From: Tissierellia bacterium
Lineage (GTDB): Bacteria > Bacillota > Clostridia > Tissierellales > Tepidimicrobiaceae
Reading direction: 5' to 3'
NCBI GenBank assembly: GCA_012518745.1
Contig: JAAYRM010000076.1
Span: forward strand, 1 to 42,438
Length of the DNA: 42,438 nucleotides
The translations under genes were made by a program, and so were the position numbers. Below are positions 29,388-39,049 of the stretch, piece by piece. How positions within the stretch are numbered: position 1 is the first letter of the stretch; each line of letters begins with the position of its first letter. Below the pieces are notes generated by a model. It was not told the origin of the DNA and did not search any database. It saw nothing but the letters and a program-made list of their open reading frames with translations.

Positions 29388-31603
29388 TGGAGCTGAAACC
29401 AAATAAAAAGCTGGATATTGAATATATATTGGAGGACCTAGACAAGTATAGACCTAGAAGAAGAGGTTGGACCTGGAGGGAGGGCGTCGATGAGAAAAGG
29501 CAGATAGGTAAATTTGAATACCATGATATGTCTGAACCCCTTCAGGATAGCCAACCCCTACCTGCTGCTAAATACTTCGATGATATAGATCCCCAATCCA
29601 AATCCATAATAACCACCGAAATTGCATCGGGTAGGTTTGAAGATGATATAAGGCGTATGAGGATGGCAGCTTGGCATGGGGCCGATCATTTAATGGTGAT
29701 AAGGACTGCAGGTCAAAGCCATTTCGATGGTCTGATAGAGGGAACACCGCAGGGAATAGGCGGAATACCCATCACCCGAAAGCAGCTGAGGGCCCAGCGG
29801 AAGGCATTAGATCTTATCGAAGATGAGGTGGGCAGACCCATCAACTATCATTCCTATGTTTCAGGGGTGGCGGGACCGGAGATTGCCGTCATGTTTGCAG
29901 AGGAAGGGGTTAATGGGGCACATCAGGATCCCCAATACAATGTATTATATAGAAATATAAATATGATAAGGTCCTTTGTAGATGCAGCAAGCGCTAAGAA
30001 AAGCCTAGCATGGGCTGATATAGCACAGATAGATGGGGCTCATAATGCAAATGCGACTGCTAGGGAGGCCTGGAAGGTAATGCCCGAGCTGATGGTGCAA
30101 CATGCTATCAACTCCATGTTTTCCGTAAAGGTGGGCATGAAGAAGGAGAATATCTGTCTTTCAACGGTACCTCCAACAGCGCCGCCAGCTCCATGTATGA
30201 GGCTGGATCTACCCTATGCTATTGCTCTGAGGGAATTGTTTGCCGAATATAAGATGAGGGCACAGATGAATACCAAATATATGGAATCATCTGCAAGGGA
30301 AGCTACCGTGACCCATGTATTAAATCTATTAATATCCCAGCTGACTAGGGCGGAGATCCAATCCACCATAACTCCGGATGAGGGACGAAATGTACCATGG
30401 CATATATACAATATAGAGGCAGTGGATACAGCAAAGCAGGCCTTTGCGGGCATGGATGGGCTTATGGACATGCTTGAGATAAAGAGGGATAGCGGGGAAT
30501 TGGCTGAAAAGGTTAGGGAGCTTAAGGAAAGGGCTATACTATTTATGGAGGAGATCCTAGAAGTTGGAGGATACTTTAAGGCTGTAGAAGATGGGTTCTT
30601 TGTGGATTCCGGATATTACCCTGAGAGAAATGGCGATGGCATATCTAGAAAATCGGATGGGGGCGTGGGTGTGGGGACCGTATATGAGAGGGATGTGGAT
30701 TATATGGCCCCGGTAACGGCTCATTTCGGATATAACAATATAGAACAATATGATGAGGATGCTATAGACGATCCAGCTAGGTTGATAGGGGGATGTACCT
30801 TCGAGGATGCAGATAAGATAGTCTATATTGACGAATTGGATGAGAACGACAATATATACTTAAGACTTGAGGAGACCAAGGAATTAAGGGGTACCTCTAA
30901 GCTGAAGCCGGAGATGGAATGGTTAGGGGATGGGATAATACTGATCACCCTATTCCTGCCTGCTGAGGAAAGGGTCGCAGAATTTGCCGCATTGGAAATA
31001 GGTAGGAAGCTCGGGCTACAGGATGTGGAGGTAATCCATAGGGAGATAATGCAGGAGGCAGAGGGGACACGAATAGAGCTAAGGGGTAGGGTGGATTTCA
31101 CAATAGATATAGATGAATTGGTAATACCACCCAAACCAGAAGTGTTGACTGAAGATGAGATCAGGGAGGATATATATACAAACCCAATGATGGTGGTAGC
31201 GGCTACTATAGGGGAAGATGAGCATTCGGTTGGCTTAAGGGAGATCATAGATATAAAGCATGATGGTATCGAAAAGTATGGAATAGAGAGCAACTATCTG
31301 GGCACATCCATCCCCGTTGAAAAGCTGGTTGATGCGGCTATAGAATTGGATGCGGATGCGATACTGGCTTCGACCATAATAAGCCATGATGATATCCACT
31401 ATAGGAATATGAAGAAGCTACATGAGCTATGCGTCGAGAAGTGAATAAGAGATAATATAATATTGGCAGCAGGGGGTACACAGGTTTCCAATGAATTAGC
31501 TAGAGAAAATGGAATGGATATGGGCTTTGGCAGAGGCTCAACCGGTGATCAGGTAGCAACATTCCTGGTGCAAAGACGAAGAGAGATGAAGGGCAAGGAA
31601 TGA
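29387..31603 (+). CDS. oraE: D-ornithine 4,5-aminomutase, beta subunit (AdoCbl/PLP), with in-frame TGA at codon 686 (31442-31444)
   Basis: First ORF 29387-31444 includes GEDEHSVG (DxHxxG B12 motif) and DIKH lysine; the same frame continues IRDNIILAAGGTQVSNELARENGMDMGFGRGSTGDQVATFLVQRRREMKGKE* to 31603. Confidence 0.88.
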
Positions 31604-32958
31604 AGATCGATCTACTAGTAGCTGAAATTGGAAGCACCACTACCGTGGTCAATGCATTTAACTTTCAACCCTGTCCTAAATTCATAGGGCAAGGTCAATC
31701 TCCAACATCAGTGGATGAGGGGGATGTAAATATAGGTCTCAAATCTGCTATTGAGGATTTAGCTAAGACATTGGGCGTCAATGCAATTGAATACCTCGAA
31801 ATGATAGCCACCAGTAGCGCTGCAGGGGGATTGAGGATGACCGTTCATGGTCTAGTATATGATATGACCGTAAGGGCTGCCAAGGAGGCAGCTCTAGGAG
31901 CGGGGGCAAATATAGAATATATAACCGCCGGGAGGCTTAGGGACTCAGATTTAGATAGGATAAAGGATATAGATCCAAATATAATATTAATAGCCGGCGG
32001 GGTGGATTATGGCGAAAGGGATACCGCCCTATATAATTCCCAACTCATATCGGAATTGAATTTGAATATACCTGTAATATATGCCGGAAATATCGAGAAC
32101 CAGGGTGAGGTAAGGGCATTATTCGACGGTAGCAAATCCGAACTGTATATTGTAGATAATGTCTATCCCAAGATCGATCAATTGAATATTGACCCTACAC
32201 GGCGGATAATCCAGGGTGTGTTTGAAAAGCATATCATCCATGGACCGGGAATGGAGAAGGTAAGGGATATGGTGACCGGGACTATAATGCCTACTCCAGG
32301 GGCTGTAATGGCCTCTTCGGAACTATTATACGATGATATAGGCGATCTACTCACGGTGGATGTTGGAGGGGCCACTACCGATATTCATTCGGTAACCGAG
32401 GGTAGTGAGGAGATATCTCGAATCCTCATAAATCCAGAACCCTTGGCAAAACGGACCGTGGAGGGGGATCTAGGGGTATATGTGAATATGCACAATATCG
32501 TAAGCATGGTGGGCGAGGAGGAGCTCATAAAGGAATTAAGCATTACCGATGGGGATTTAAAAAATATGATAGAGAACTATGAGCCAATCCCCGAGTCGGA
32601 AATGGAAAGGGATTTTGTAGAGAAGTTGACCGAGCATGCCGTAATAACCGCAATCAAAAGACATGCCGGCCGCCTCAGGGACCTATATGGACCTGGGGGC
32701 AAAAAAACCATTGCCGAAGGTAAGGATCTAACGATGGTTAAAACCATAGTCGGAACGGGTGGGGCATTATCTAGGTTGCCGAATAGGATTAATATATTGG
32801 AACGGATAACCTCTGGCAATAGGGGTGTCGAATTATTGCCCACTAAAGGGGCCCGTATAGTAATAGATAGCAATTATATAATGGCTTCATTAGGGGTTAT
32901 GTCGAAGGAATATCCTGAAGAGGCTCTAGTATTGTTGAAGGATAGTTTGGGATTATAA
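31600..32958 (+). CDS. GlmL/MutL-family ASKHA ATPase-like protein of ornithine degradation
   Basis: VAEIGSTTTVVNAF, ATSSAAGGLRMTVHGL, ILIAGGVDYG, VDVGGATTDIHS, GTGGALSRL; ATGA overlap with extended oraE. Confidence 0.9.
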   Translation: MKIDLLVAEIGSTTTVVNAFNFQPCPKFIGQGQSPTSVDEGDVNIGLKSAIEDLAKTLGVNAIEYLEMIATSSAAGGLRMTVHGLVYDMTVRAAKEAALGAGANIEYITAGRLRDSDLDRIKDIDPNIILIAGGVDYGERDTALYNSQLISELNLNIPVIYAGNIENQGEVRALFDGSKSELYIVDNVYPKIDQLNIDPTRRIIQGVFEKHIIHGPGMEKVRDMVTGTIMPTPGAVMASSELLYDDIGDLLTVDVGGATTDIHSVTEGSEEISRILINPEPLAKRTVEGDLGVYVNMHNIVSMVGEEELIKELSITDGDLKNMIENYEPIPESEMERDFVEKLTEHAVITAIKRHAGRLRDLYGPGGKKTIAEGKDLTMVKTIVGTGGALSRLPNRINILERITSGNRGVELLPTKGARIVIDSNYIMASLGVMSKEYPEEALVLLKDSLGL

Positions 32959-32998
32959 GCCCATATACTATTCAAAACACGGTATGTTGGAGGTAGAT

Positions 32999-34063
32999 AT
33001 GGAATATCCTAGGATAAAGGTGGACTTAGGCAAGATAGAACACAATGTGGCCACCATAATGGGTATATGCAGGGGATATGATATAGAGGTTGCGGGGGTC
33101 ACCAAGGTATTCTGCGGAAATCCCAAAATAGCGCAGGCATATATCGATGGCGGGGTAAGCTATCTGGCTGATTCCAGAATTGAAAACCTGAGAGGATTAA
33201 AAAAACTTAATATACCCAAGATACTGTTGAGGCTGCCCATGCTATCCCAGGTAAGGCAGGTAGTGGAATATGCGGATATATCCCTAAATTCTGAAATTGC
33301 TACGATTCGAGCACTATCCCAAGAGGCTGAAGCCATAGATAAGAGGCATAGGATAATCTTGATGGTAGACCTGGGAGATCTACGGGAGGGGTATTATTAT
33401 GAGGAGGAAATCTTCAATATATTAGAGGAGGTGAAATCTTTAGGGGGTATCGAGTTGATTGGGATTGGAACCAATTTAACCTGCTATGGTGGGGTGATCC
33501 CCGAGGAATGGAACCTAGGGAAATTGATGGGGATATCTAGATCCATAGAAGATGAATTCGATATGGATATGAAGGTGATATCGGGAGGGAATTCCAGTAG
33601 CTTACATCTGTTGTCGAAGGATGGATGGATAGAGGGTATCAATAATTTAAGATTGGGGGAATCCTTAGTACTCGGCTTGGAAACAGCCTATGGAAGCAGA
33701 ATTGACAATACCCATGATGATGCATTTAAATTGGAAGCGGAGGTAATAGAGGCAAAGGTGAAGCCCTCCATGCCCGTGGGGAAGATCGGTAGGGATGCTT
33801 TTGGGGAGGTACCGACCTTTATAGATAGGGGCAGGAGGAAGAGGATTATATGTGCAGTAGGTAAACAGGATGTGGAGCCAGGTTCATTGATCCCCATTGA
33901 TGGAGAATTGTCTATCCTAGGCGGGAGCAGTGACCATCTAATATTAGATGGTACGGATAGCAATATCGATTATGCTATTGGGGATATAGTAGAATTCAAA
34001 TTGACCTATGGTGGCATTTTAGGGGCTATGACATCCGAGTATATTAAGAAGGATATATTTTAG
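32999..34063 (+). CDS. orr: Ornithine racemase (PLP, alanine racemase family)
   Basis: MEYPRIKVDLGKIEHNVATIMGICRGYDIEVAGVTKVFCGN; context with oraSE. Confidence 0.88.
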   Translation: MEYPRIKVDLGKIEHNVATIMGICRGYDIEVAGVTKVFCGNPKIAQAYIDGGVSYLADSRIENLRGLKKLNIPKILLRLPMLSQVRQVVEYADISLNSEIATIRALSQEAEAIDKRHRIILMVDLGDLREGYYYEEEIFNILEEVKSLGGIELIGIGTNLTCYGGVIPEEWNLGKLMGISRSIEDEFDMDMKVISGGNSSSLHLLSKDGWIEGINNLRLGESLVLGLETAYGSRIDNTHDDAFKLEAEVIEAKVKPSMPVGKIGRDAFGEVPTFIDRGRRKRIICAVGKQDVEPGSLIPIDGELSILGGSSDHLILDGTDSNIDYAIGDIVEFKLTYGGILGAMTSEYIKKDIF

Positions 34064-34103
34064 GGCTGTAAGAAGATGGGATATATTATATTTTATTATT
34101 TTA

Positions 34104-34132
34104 TTGATAGCTTTCAGAATCTTTGATATAGT
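34104..34132 (+). promoter_or_regulatory. Candidate sigma-A promoter for nhaC-type gene (TTGATA-17-TATAGT)
   Basis: 34104-34109 and 34127-34132 with 17 bp spacer. Confidence 0.6.
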
Positions 34133-34186
34133 TAGAACAATATCTTGAGAAGTGAATTATAAAAATAATGAAAGGGGAGTAAAGAT

Positions 34187-35602
34187 ATGAATTTGAAGGA
34201 AAAGAGAAAACCATATCTCTATGAGGCAATTCTATCCTTCGGTTTCCTGATAGTTGTCATGGCTATAAGTATTGCAAAATTTGAGGCGGATCCACATGTA
34301 CCGATGTTAATAGGGTCAGCTTTTGCAGCGCTTATGGCTATAAGGCTCGGATATAGCTGGGAGGAAATTGAAAAGAGCATGTTTGATGGCATCTATCAGG
34401 CATTGCAGGCAGTTATTATCCTTGCGGTAATTGGGGTGTTAATAGGAGTATGGCTAGAGGCTGGAGTGGTCCCAAGTATGATCTACTACGGTCTAAGCAT
34501 ATTGAGACCCAATATATTTCTAGTGGCCGCACTCATAATATGCTCTATCACATCCTTGGCAACGGGCACAAGCTGGGGAACCGCAGGCACCATAGGGCTA
34601 GCTCTTATGGGTATCGCCAGTGGTCTCGGGATACCGGCACCTATCGCAGCCGGGGCAGTTGTTTCGGGGGCATATTTTGGAGATAAACTATCTCCACTAT
34701 CCGATACTACCAACTTGGCACCAGCAGTTGCTGGAACAGATGTTTTCACCCATGTTAAATTCATGATATCAAGCACCGCAATAGTCTATGTACTTTCTAT
34801 GGCATTATATCTATTTATAGGTTTTAAATATACTAGCACTTCTGCGGATATGTCTTCGATAGCTGTAATAAAGGATGGGTTAGCTGCTTCCTTTAATATT
34901 TCACCATTTCTATTGATTCCGCCTCTAGCGGTAATAGTTTCAATAGCCTTTAAGGTTCCGGCTATCCCTGGTATAACCATTGGAATAGCATTGGGAATGA
35001 TAGAGGCATTTATATTCCAAGGCTCTACCTTAGGTAGTATATTGGATGCTAGCTATGGAGGGTTTGTCAGTGAGACTGGGTTAGAGGTAATAGATGAGCT
35101 ATTGACAGCTGGAGGATTGGATGGAATGATGTATTCTATATCCTTGACCATAATCGCTATGATGTTTGGTGGAATTATGGAGAAGACGGGACAGCTAGAG
35201 GTTATAGTAGATGTTATATTGAGAAAGGTAAGGAGCGCCACTGGATTGATAACCGCAACGGTAGCAACTTGTATATTCAGTAATGCTACTATGCCCGAAC
35301 AGTATATATCCATAGTGGTACCTGGTAGGATGTATGCTAATGCATACAAAAAGCAAGGATTGCATCCTAAGACATTATCTAATGCTCTCGAGTCTGCGGG
35401 AACCTTGACTTCTGCATTAATACCTTGGAATACCTGTGGAGTGTTTATGACGGGAATACTAGGGGTATCCACGCTTCAGTATGGAAAATGGGCATTTTTC
35501 AATTATTTGATGCCTGTTGCAGCAATTGTATTGAGCGTTGTAGGGGGATTGACTGTAGCAAAGATTGAGGATGATCCAGATACGGTAATAGAGACCAATT
35601 AG
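34187..35602 (+). CDS. NhaC-type Na+/H+ antiporter family transporter
   Basis: 471 aa multi-TM; ATGTSWGTAGTIGLALMGIA, GAYFGDKLSPLSDTTNLAPAVAGTDVFTHVKFM. Confidence 0.92.
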   Translation: MNLKEKRKPYLYEAILSFGFLIVVMAISIAKFEADPHVPMLIGSAFAALMAIRLGYSWEEIEKSMFDGIYQALQAVIILAVIGVLIGVWLEAGVVPSMIYYGLSILRPNIFLVAALIICSITSLATGTSWGTAGTIGLALMGIASGLGIPAPIAAGAVVSGAYFGDKLSPLSDTTNLAPAVAGTDVFTHVKFMISSTAIVYVLSMALYLFIGFKYTSTSADMSSIAVIKDGLAASFNISPFLLIPPLAVIVSIAFKVPAIPGITIGIALGMIEAFIFQGSTLGSILDASYGGFVSETGLEVIDELLTAGGLDGMMYSISLTIIAMMFGGIMEKTGQLEVIVDVILRKVRSATGLITATVATCIFSNATMPEQYISIVVPGRMYANAYKKQGLHPKTLSNALESAGTLTSALIPWNTCGVFMTGILGVSTLQYGKWAFFNYLMPVAAIVLSVVGGLTVAKIEDDPDTVIETN

Positions 35603-35612
35603 GATATATTGG

Positions 35613-35643
35613 CCGGGTGGGGGTTAATCCCCATCCGGTTTTT
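35613..35643 (+). terminator. Rho-independent terminator after the ornithine module
   Basis: CCGGGTGGGGG TTAA TCCCCATCCGG TTTTT. Confidence 0.9.
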
Positions 35644-35719
35644 AAATGGGTTTTATTGACTAAGGAAACCATTTAATATACCATGAATGTTAATAGATAA
35701 GGGATGAATAGGTGATGAT

Positions 35720-37045
35720 ATGGATCTATTTACTTTGAATATGGAAAACCAATTAAAAAAGGATGCTCCCCTAGCGGATAGGATGAGACCGACATCCATA
35801 TCCGAATTTGTGGGCCAAAGCCATATATTGGGCGAAGGTAAATTTTTAGATAGGGCCATAAAGGCGGATAGAATAAATTCCATGGTGCTTTATGGGCCAC
35901 CGGGAACGGGAAAGACTACCCTAGCCATGATAATCGCAAATACTACAGATATGAATTTTAAGAAGTTATCGGCTGTTACCTCTGGAGTAAAGGATATAAG
36001 GAGGATAATTGGAGAGGCTGAGGAGGATTTAAAGCTCTATAATAAGAGAACAATCCTCTTTATAGATGAGATACATAGATTTAACAAGGCCCAGCAGGAT
36101 GCATTGCTTCCCTTTGTTGAAAGGGGGATAATTATATTGATTGGGGCCACCACGGAAAACCCCTATTTTGAGGTGAACAAGGCACTTCTATCGAGGATGA
36201 TGGTTATACCTTTAAATCCCCTTGGGGATGAGGATATATCCCTATTGATAGAGAGGGGATTGAAGGATAGCAAAAAGGGGCTGGGAGGGTATAGGGTGGA
36301 GATCGATAGGGAGGCAGTAGATTACCTCATTAGCATCTCCGATGGGGATGGAAGGGCAGCATTGAATTCATTGGAGATAGGGGTCCTTTCCACTCCCAAA
36401 GATGATAGGGGTATAATCCATATCGATTTGGATACAATAAGGGAATGTATATTGGTGAAATCGGCTAGGTATGATAAGGGTGGAAATGAACATTATGATA
36501 CCATTTCTGCGTTTATTAAAAGCATCAGGGGCACTGACCCAGATGCAACCCTCTATTGGTTGGCCAAGATGATAGATGCCGGCGAGGATCCCAAGTTCAT
36601 AGCTAGGAGGATAATCATAGCAGCATCGGAGGATGTGGGGAATGCAGACCCTCGGGCCTTGAATGTGGCGGTGTCGGCCTTTAAAGCCATCGATGCAATT
36701 GGAATGCCGGAGGGTAGAATAATACTAGCACAGGCGGCCCTATATGTGGCCTGTGCTCCTAAAAGCAATGCTGCATATATCGGCATCGATGAGGCGTTGA
36801 AAGATGTAAGGGAGAAAAAAATTGGGGAGGTACCCGGGCATTTAAAGGAGGCCTCATATGCGGGGGCCAGCAAATTAGGCCATGGAAAGGGATATAGATA
36901 CCCTCATGATTATAGGCGAGGCTATGTTAAACAGAGGTATTTACCAGAGGAGTTAATGGATGCCAATTATTACAGACCGACTGAAAATGGATATGAGGGA
37001 AGGATAAGGGAATATTTAAAAAACCTATTTGACAAAGATGGATAA
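35720..37045 (+). CDS. rarA: Replication-associated recombination protein RarA (MgsA) AAA ATPase
   Basis: [62 protein letters not shown]. Confidence 0.95.
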   Translation: MDLFTLNMENQLKKDAPLADRMRPTSISEFVGQSHILGEGKFLDRAIKADRINSMVLYGPPGTGKTTLAMIIANTTDMNFKKLSAVTSGVKDIRRIIGEAEEDLKLYNKRTILFIDEIHRFNKAQQDALLPFVERGIIILIGATTENPYFEVNKALLSRMMVIPLNPLGDEDISLLIERGLKDSKKGLGGYRVEIDREAVDYLISISDGDGRAALNSLEIGVLSTPKDDRGIIHIDLDTIRECILVKSARYDKGGNEHYDTISAFIKSIRGTDPDATLYWLAKMIDAGEDPKFIARRIIIAASEDVGNADPRALNVAVSAFKAIDAIGMPEGRIILAQAALYVACAPKSNAAYIGIDEALKDVREKKIGEVPGHLKEASYAGASKLGHGKGYRYPHDYRRGYVKQRYLPEELMDANYYRPTENGYEGRIREYLKNLFDKDG

Positions 37046-37056
37046 TATAACTATAA
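37028..37056 (+). promoter_or_regulatory. Consensus sigma-A promoter of the asnS T-box transcript (TTGACA-17-TATAAT)
   Basis: TTGACA 37028-37033, TATAAT 37051-37056; overlaps the rarA 3' end. Confidence 0.85.
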
Positions 37057-37077
37057 TATTATAAAGTTCATATGGAC

Positions 37078-37317
37078 TATGATGGGAAGAGTAGATATGG
37101 GCAGTTGATTTCAGGGAGTCAAAGTAGAGTGAGAATTTGGCACAACCCTATATTGAAGAACATCCCTGAGTCTCTTGGCCGAGTTCATCGGAAGGTAGGC
37201 CTAGACGGATACATAACCGTTATTATGACATTATGTACTTATACTAAAGAGGCTATATATAGCAAATAGGGTGGTACCGCGAACCTTTCGTCCCTTGAGG
37301 ATGGAAGGTTTTTTTAA
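37078..37317 (+). promoter_or_regulatory. T-box leader of asnS (specifier probably AAC, 37159-37161)
   Basis: AGGGTGGTACCGCG at 37268-37281; terminator aacctt..aaggttttttt 37282-37317; specifier inferred by alignment to the leuS leader. Confidence 0.92.
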
Positions 37318-37342
37318 TGAATACAATGGGAGGAGAGTATAT

Positions 37343-38731
37343 ATGAAGGTGGACATAAGAAGTATATTTAAGGATTCCAGCAGGTATGTGGATCGGGAAA
37401 TAGTAGTTGAGGGTTGGATTAGAACAATCAGATCCTCTAAAAAATTTGGGTTCATCGAGATAAATGATGGGACTTTCTTTGGGAATTTACAGATAGTAAT
37501 AGGTGAAGATTTGGAAAACTTTGATGAGGTGAGAAAGTTTTCCATAAGCAGTGCAATAATGGTGAGGGGAAAATTAATAGCGACGCCGGATGCAAAGCAG
37601 CCCTTTGAGATTCAGGCAGAGGAAGTGAGGATGGAGGGAGTTTCAGATGGCGGCTATCCATTGCAGAAGAAAAGGCATTCCTTTGAATACTTAAGGACTA
37701 TAGCCCATCTAAGGCCGAGGGCCAATACGTTTAATGCCGTCTTTAGGGTAAGATCCCTGATATCCTATGCTATCCATAAGTTTTTCCAGGAAAGGGATTT
37801 TGTCCATGTCCATACCCCCATCATAACTAGTAGCGATGCTGAGGGAGCTGGAGATATGTTTAGGGTTACGACTTTAGATTTAGCAGATGCCCCATTGGAT
37901 GAGGATAAAAAGGTCGATTATGGGAAGGATTTCTTTGGCAAGGGCACTTATTTAACCGTCAGCGGTCAGTTGGAGGCTGAGGCCTATGCGCTGGCATTTA
38001 AAAATGTCTATACATTTGGACCCACCTTCAGATCGGAAAATTCCAACACCCCAAGACATGCAGCGGAGTTTTGGATGATAGAGCCGGAAATAGCATTTGC
38101 AGATTTGAAGGATAATATGAACTTGGGCGAGGATATGATGAAATATATTATAAGCTATGTTATGGAAAATGCTCCTGAGGAGATGGAGTTCTTCAATTCT
38201 TTCATAGATAAGGGACTTATCGATAGATTGGAAAACATAGTGAATTCAGATTTTGCCTGCATCACATATACCGAAGCTATAGATATTCTCAAAAAATCCA
38301 AAGAGGAGTTTCAATACCCAGTTGAATGGGGTATAGATCTTCAGACGGAACACGAGAGATATATATCGGAGAGGATCTTTAAAGGGCCGGTATTCGTTAC
38401 CGATTACCCCAAGGATATCAAGGCCTTCTATATGAGGCTGAATGACGATGAAAAAACTGTAGCTGCAATGGATCTCTTGGTTCCGGGGGTTGGGGAAATT
38501 ATCGGAGGAAGTCAGAGGGAGGAAAGGTTAGATATATTGGAGAGAAGAATTGGTGAGATGGGTATGGATATAGAGGATTATTGGTGGTACCTGGAATTGA
38601 GGAAGTACGGTGGGGTTAAGCATGCTGGATATGGTCTGGGATTTGAAAGGGCTATAATGTATATGACTGGAATGAAGAATATCAGGGATGTCATACCCTT
38701 CCCGAGGACGGTTGGATCGGCAGAATTTTAA
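37343..38731 (+). CDS. asnS: Asparaginyl-tRNA synthetase
   Basis: [46 protein letters not shown]; class II motifs; ORF track start at 37271 lies in the T-box terminator. Confidence 0.96.
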   Translation: MKVDIRSIFKDSSRYVDREIVVEGWIRTIRSSKKFGFIEINDGTFFGNLQIVIGEDLENFDEVRKFSISSAIMVRGKLIATPDAKQPFEIQAEEVRMEGVSDGGYPLQKKRHSFEYLRTIAHLRPRANTFNAVFRVRSLISYAIHKFFQERDFVHVHTPIITSSDAEGAGDMFRVTTLDLADAPLDEDKKVDYGKDFFGKGTYLTVSGQLEAEAYALAFKNVYTFGPTFRSENSNTPRHAAEFWMIEPEIAFADLKDNMNLGEDMMKYIISYVMENAPEEMEFFNSFIDKGLIDRLENIVNSDFACITYTEAIDILKKSKEEFQYPVEWGIDLQTEHERYISERIFKGPVFVTDYPKDIKAFYMRLNDDEKTVAAMDLLVPGVGEIIGGSQREERLDILERRIGEMGMDIEDYWWYLELRKYGGVKHAGYGLGFERAIMYMTGMKNIRDVIPFPRTVGSAEF

Positions 38732-38738
38732 AAAATTC

Positions 38739-38767
38739 TTGATTTCATCCGTTATTTCTGCTATACT
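38739..38767 (+). promoter_or_regulatory. Sigma-A promoter for the leuS T-box transcript (TTGATT-17-TATACT)
   Basis: 38739-38744 and 38762-38767. Confidence 0.7.
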
Positions 38768-38787
38768 TATTCTTAATTTCATAGAAG

Positions 38788-39017
38788 CTGTGATGGGAAG
38801 TAGTAGATCTTAAATCGATTGCAGAGAGCTATTGGTTGGTGGGAAATAGTATTGATCGGGATTGAACTCATCCCTGAGTTATCAAGGTGAAGGATAGTAG
38901 TCTTGATCGGATGGATATCGTTAATTATCCCTAAGTGGATGGGCTATATAACCCATCAATTAGGGTGGTACCGCGAAAACAACCTTTCGTCTCTATATTT
39001 GACGAAGGGTTTTTTTA
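38788..39017 (+). promoter_or_regulatory. T-box leader of leuS (specifier probably CTC, 38867-38869)
   Basis: AGGGTGGTACCGCG 38962-38975; AGAGAGC motif; terminator aacctttcgtc...gacgaagggttttttt. Confidence 0.93.
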
Positions 39018-39049
39018 TATTTTGTATAAAAATTGAGGAGGTAAAAAGA

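Noticed and set aside
29387-31603. Genome-wide TGA reassignment as explanation for the oraE TGA
   Set aside because: aroB, pduL, ftsZ and others end at TGA at the expected protein length, so TGA acts as a normal stop here.
31445-31603. Independent small protein downstream of oraE
   Set aside because: No Shine-Dalgarno/start before the conserved GG motif; the sequence is simply the OraE C-terminus in the same frame.
37072-37269. 65-aa + strand ORF upstream of asnS
   Set aside because: It lies entirely in the T-box leader; no Shine-Dalgarno or protein-like sequence.
38903-39049. N-terminal extension of leuS in the ORF track
   Set aside because: Runs through the T-box antiterminator/terminator; real start is at 39050 or 39053.
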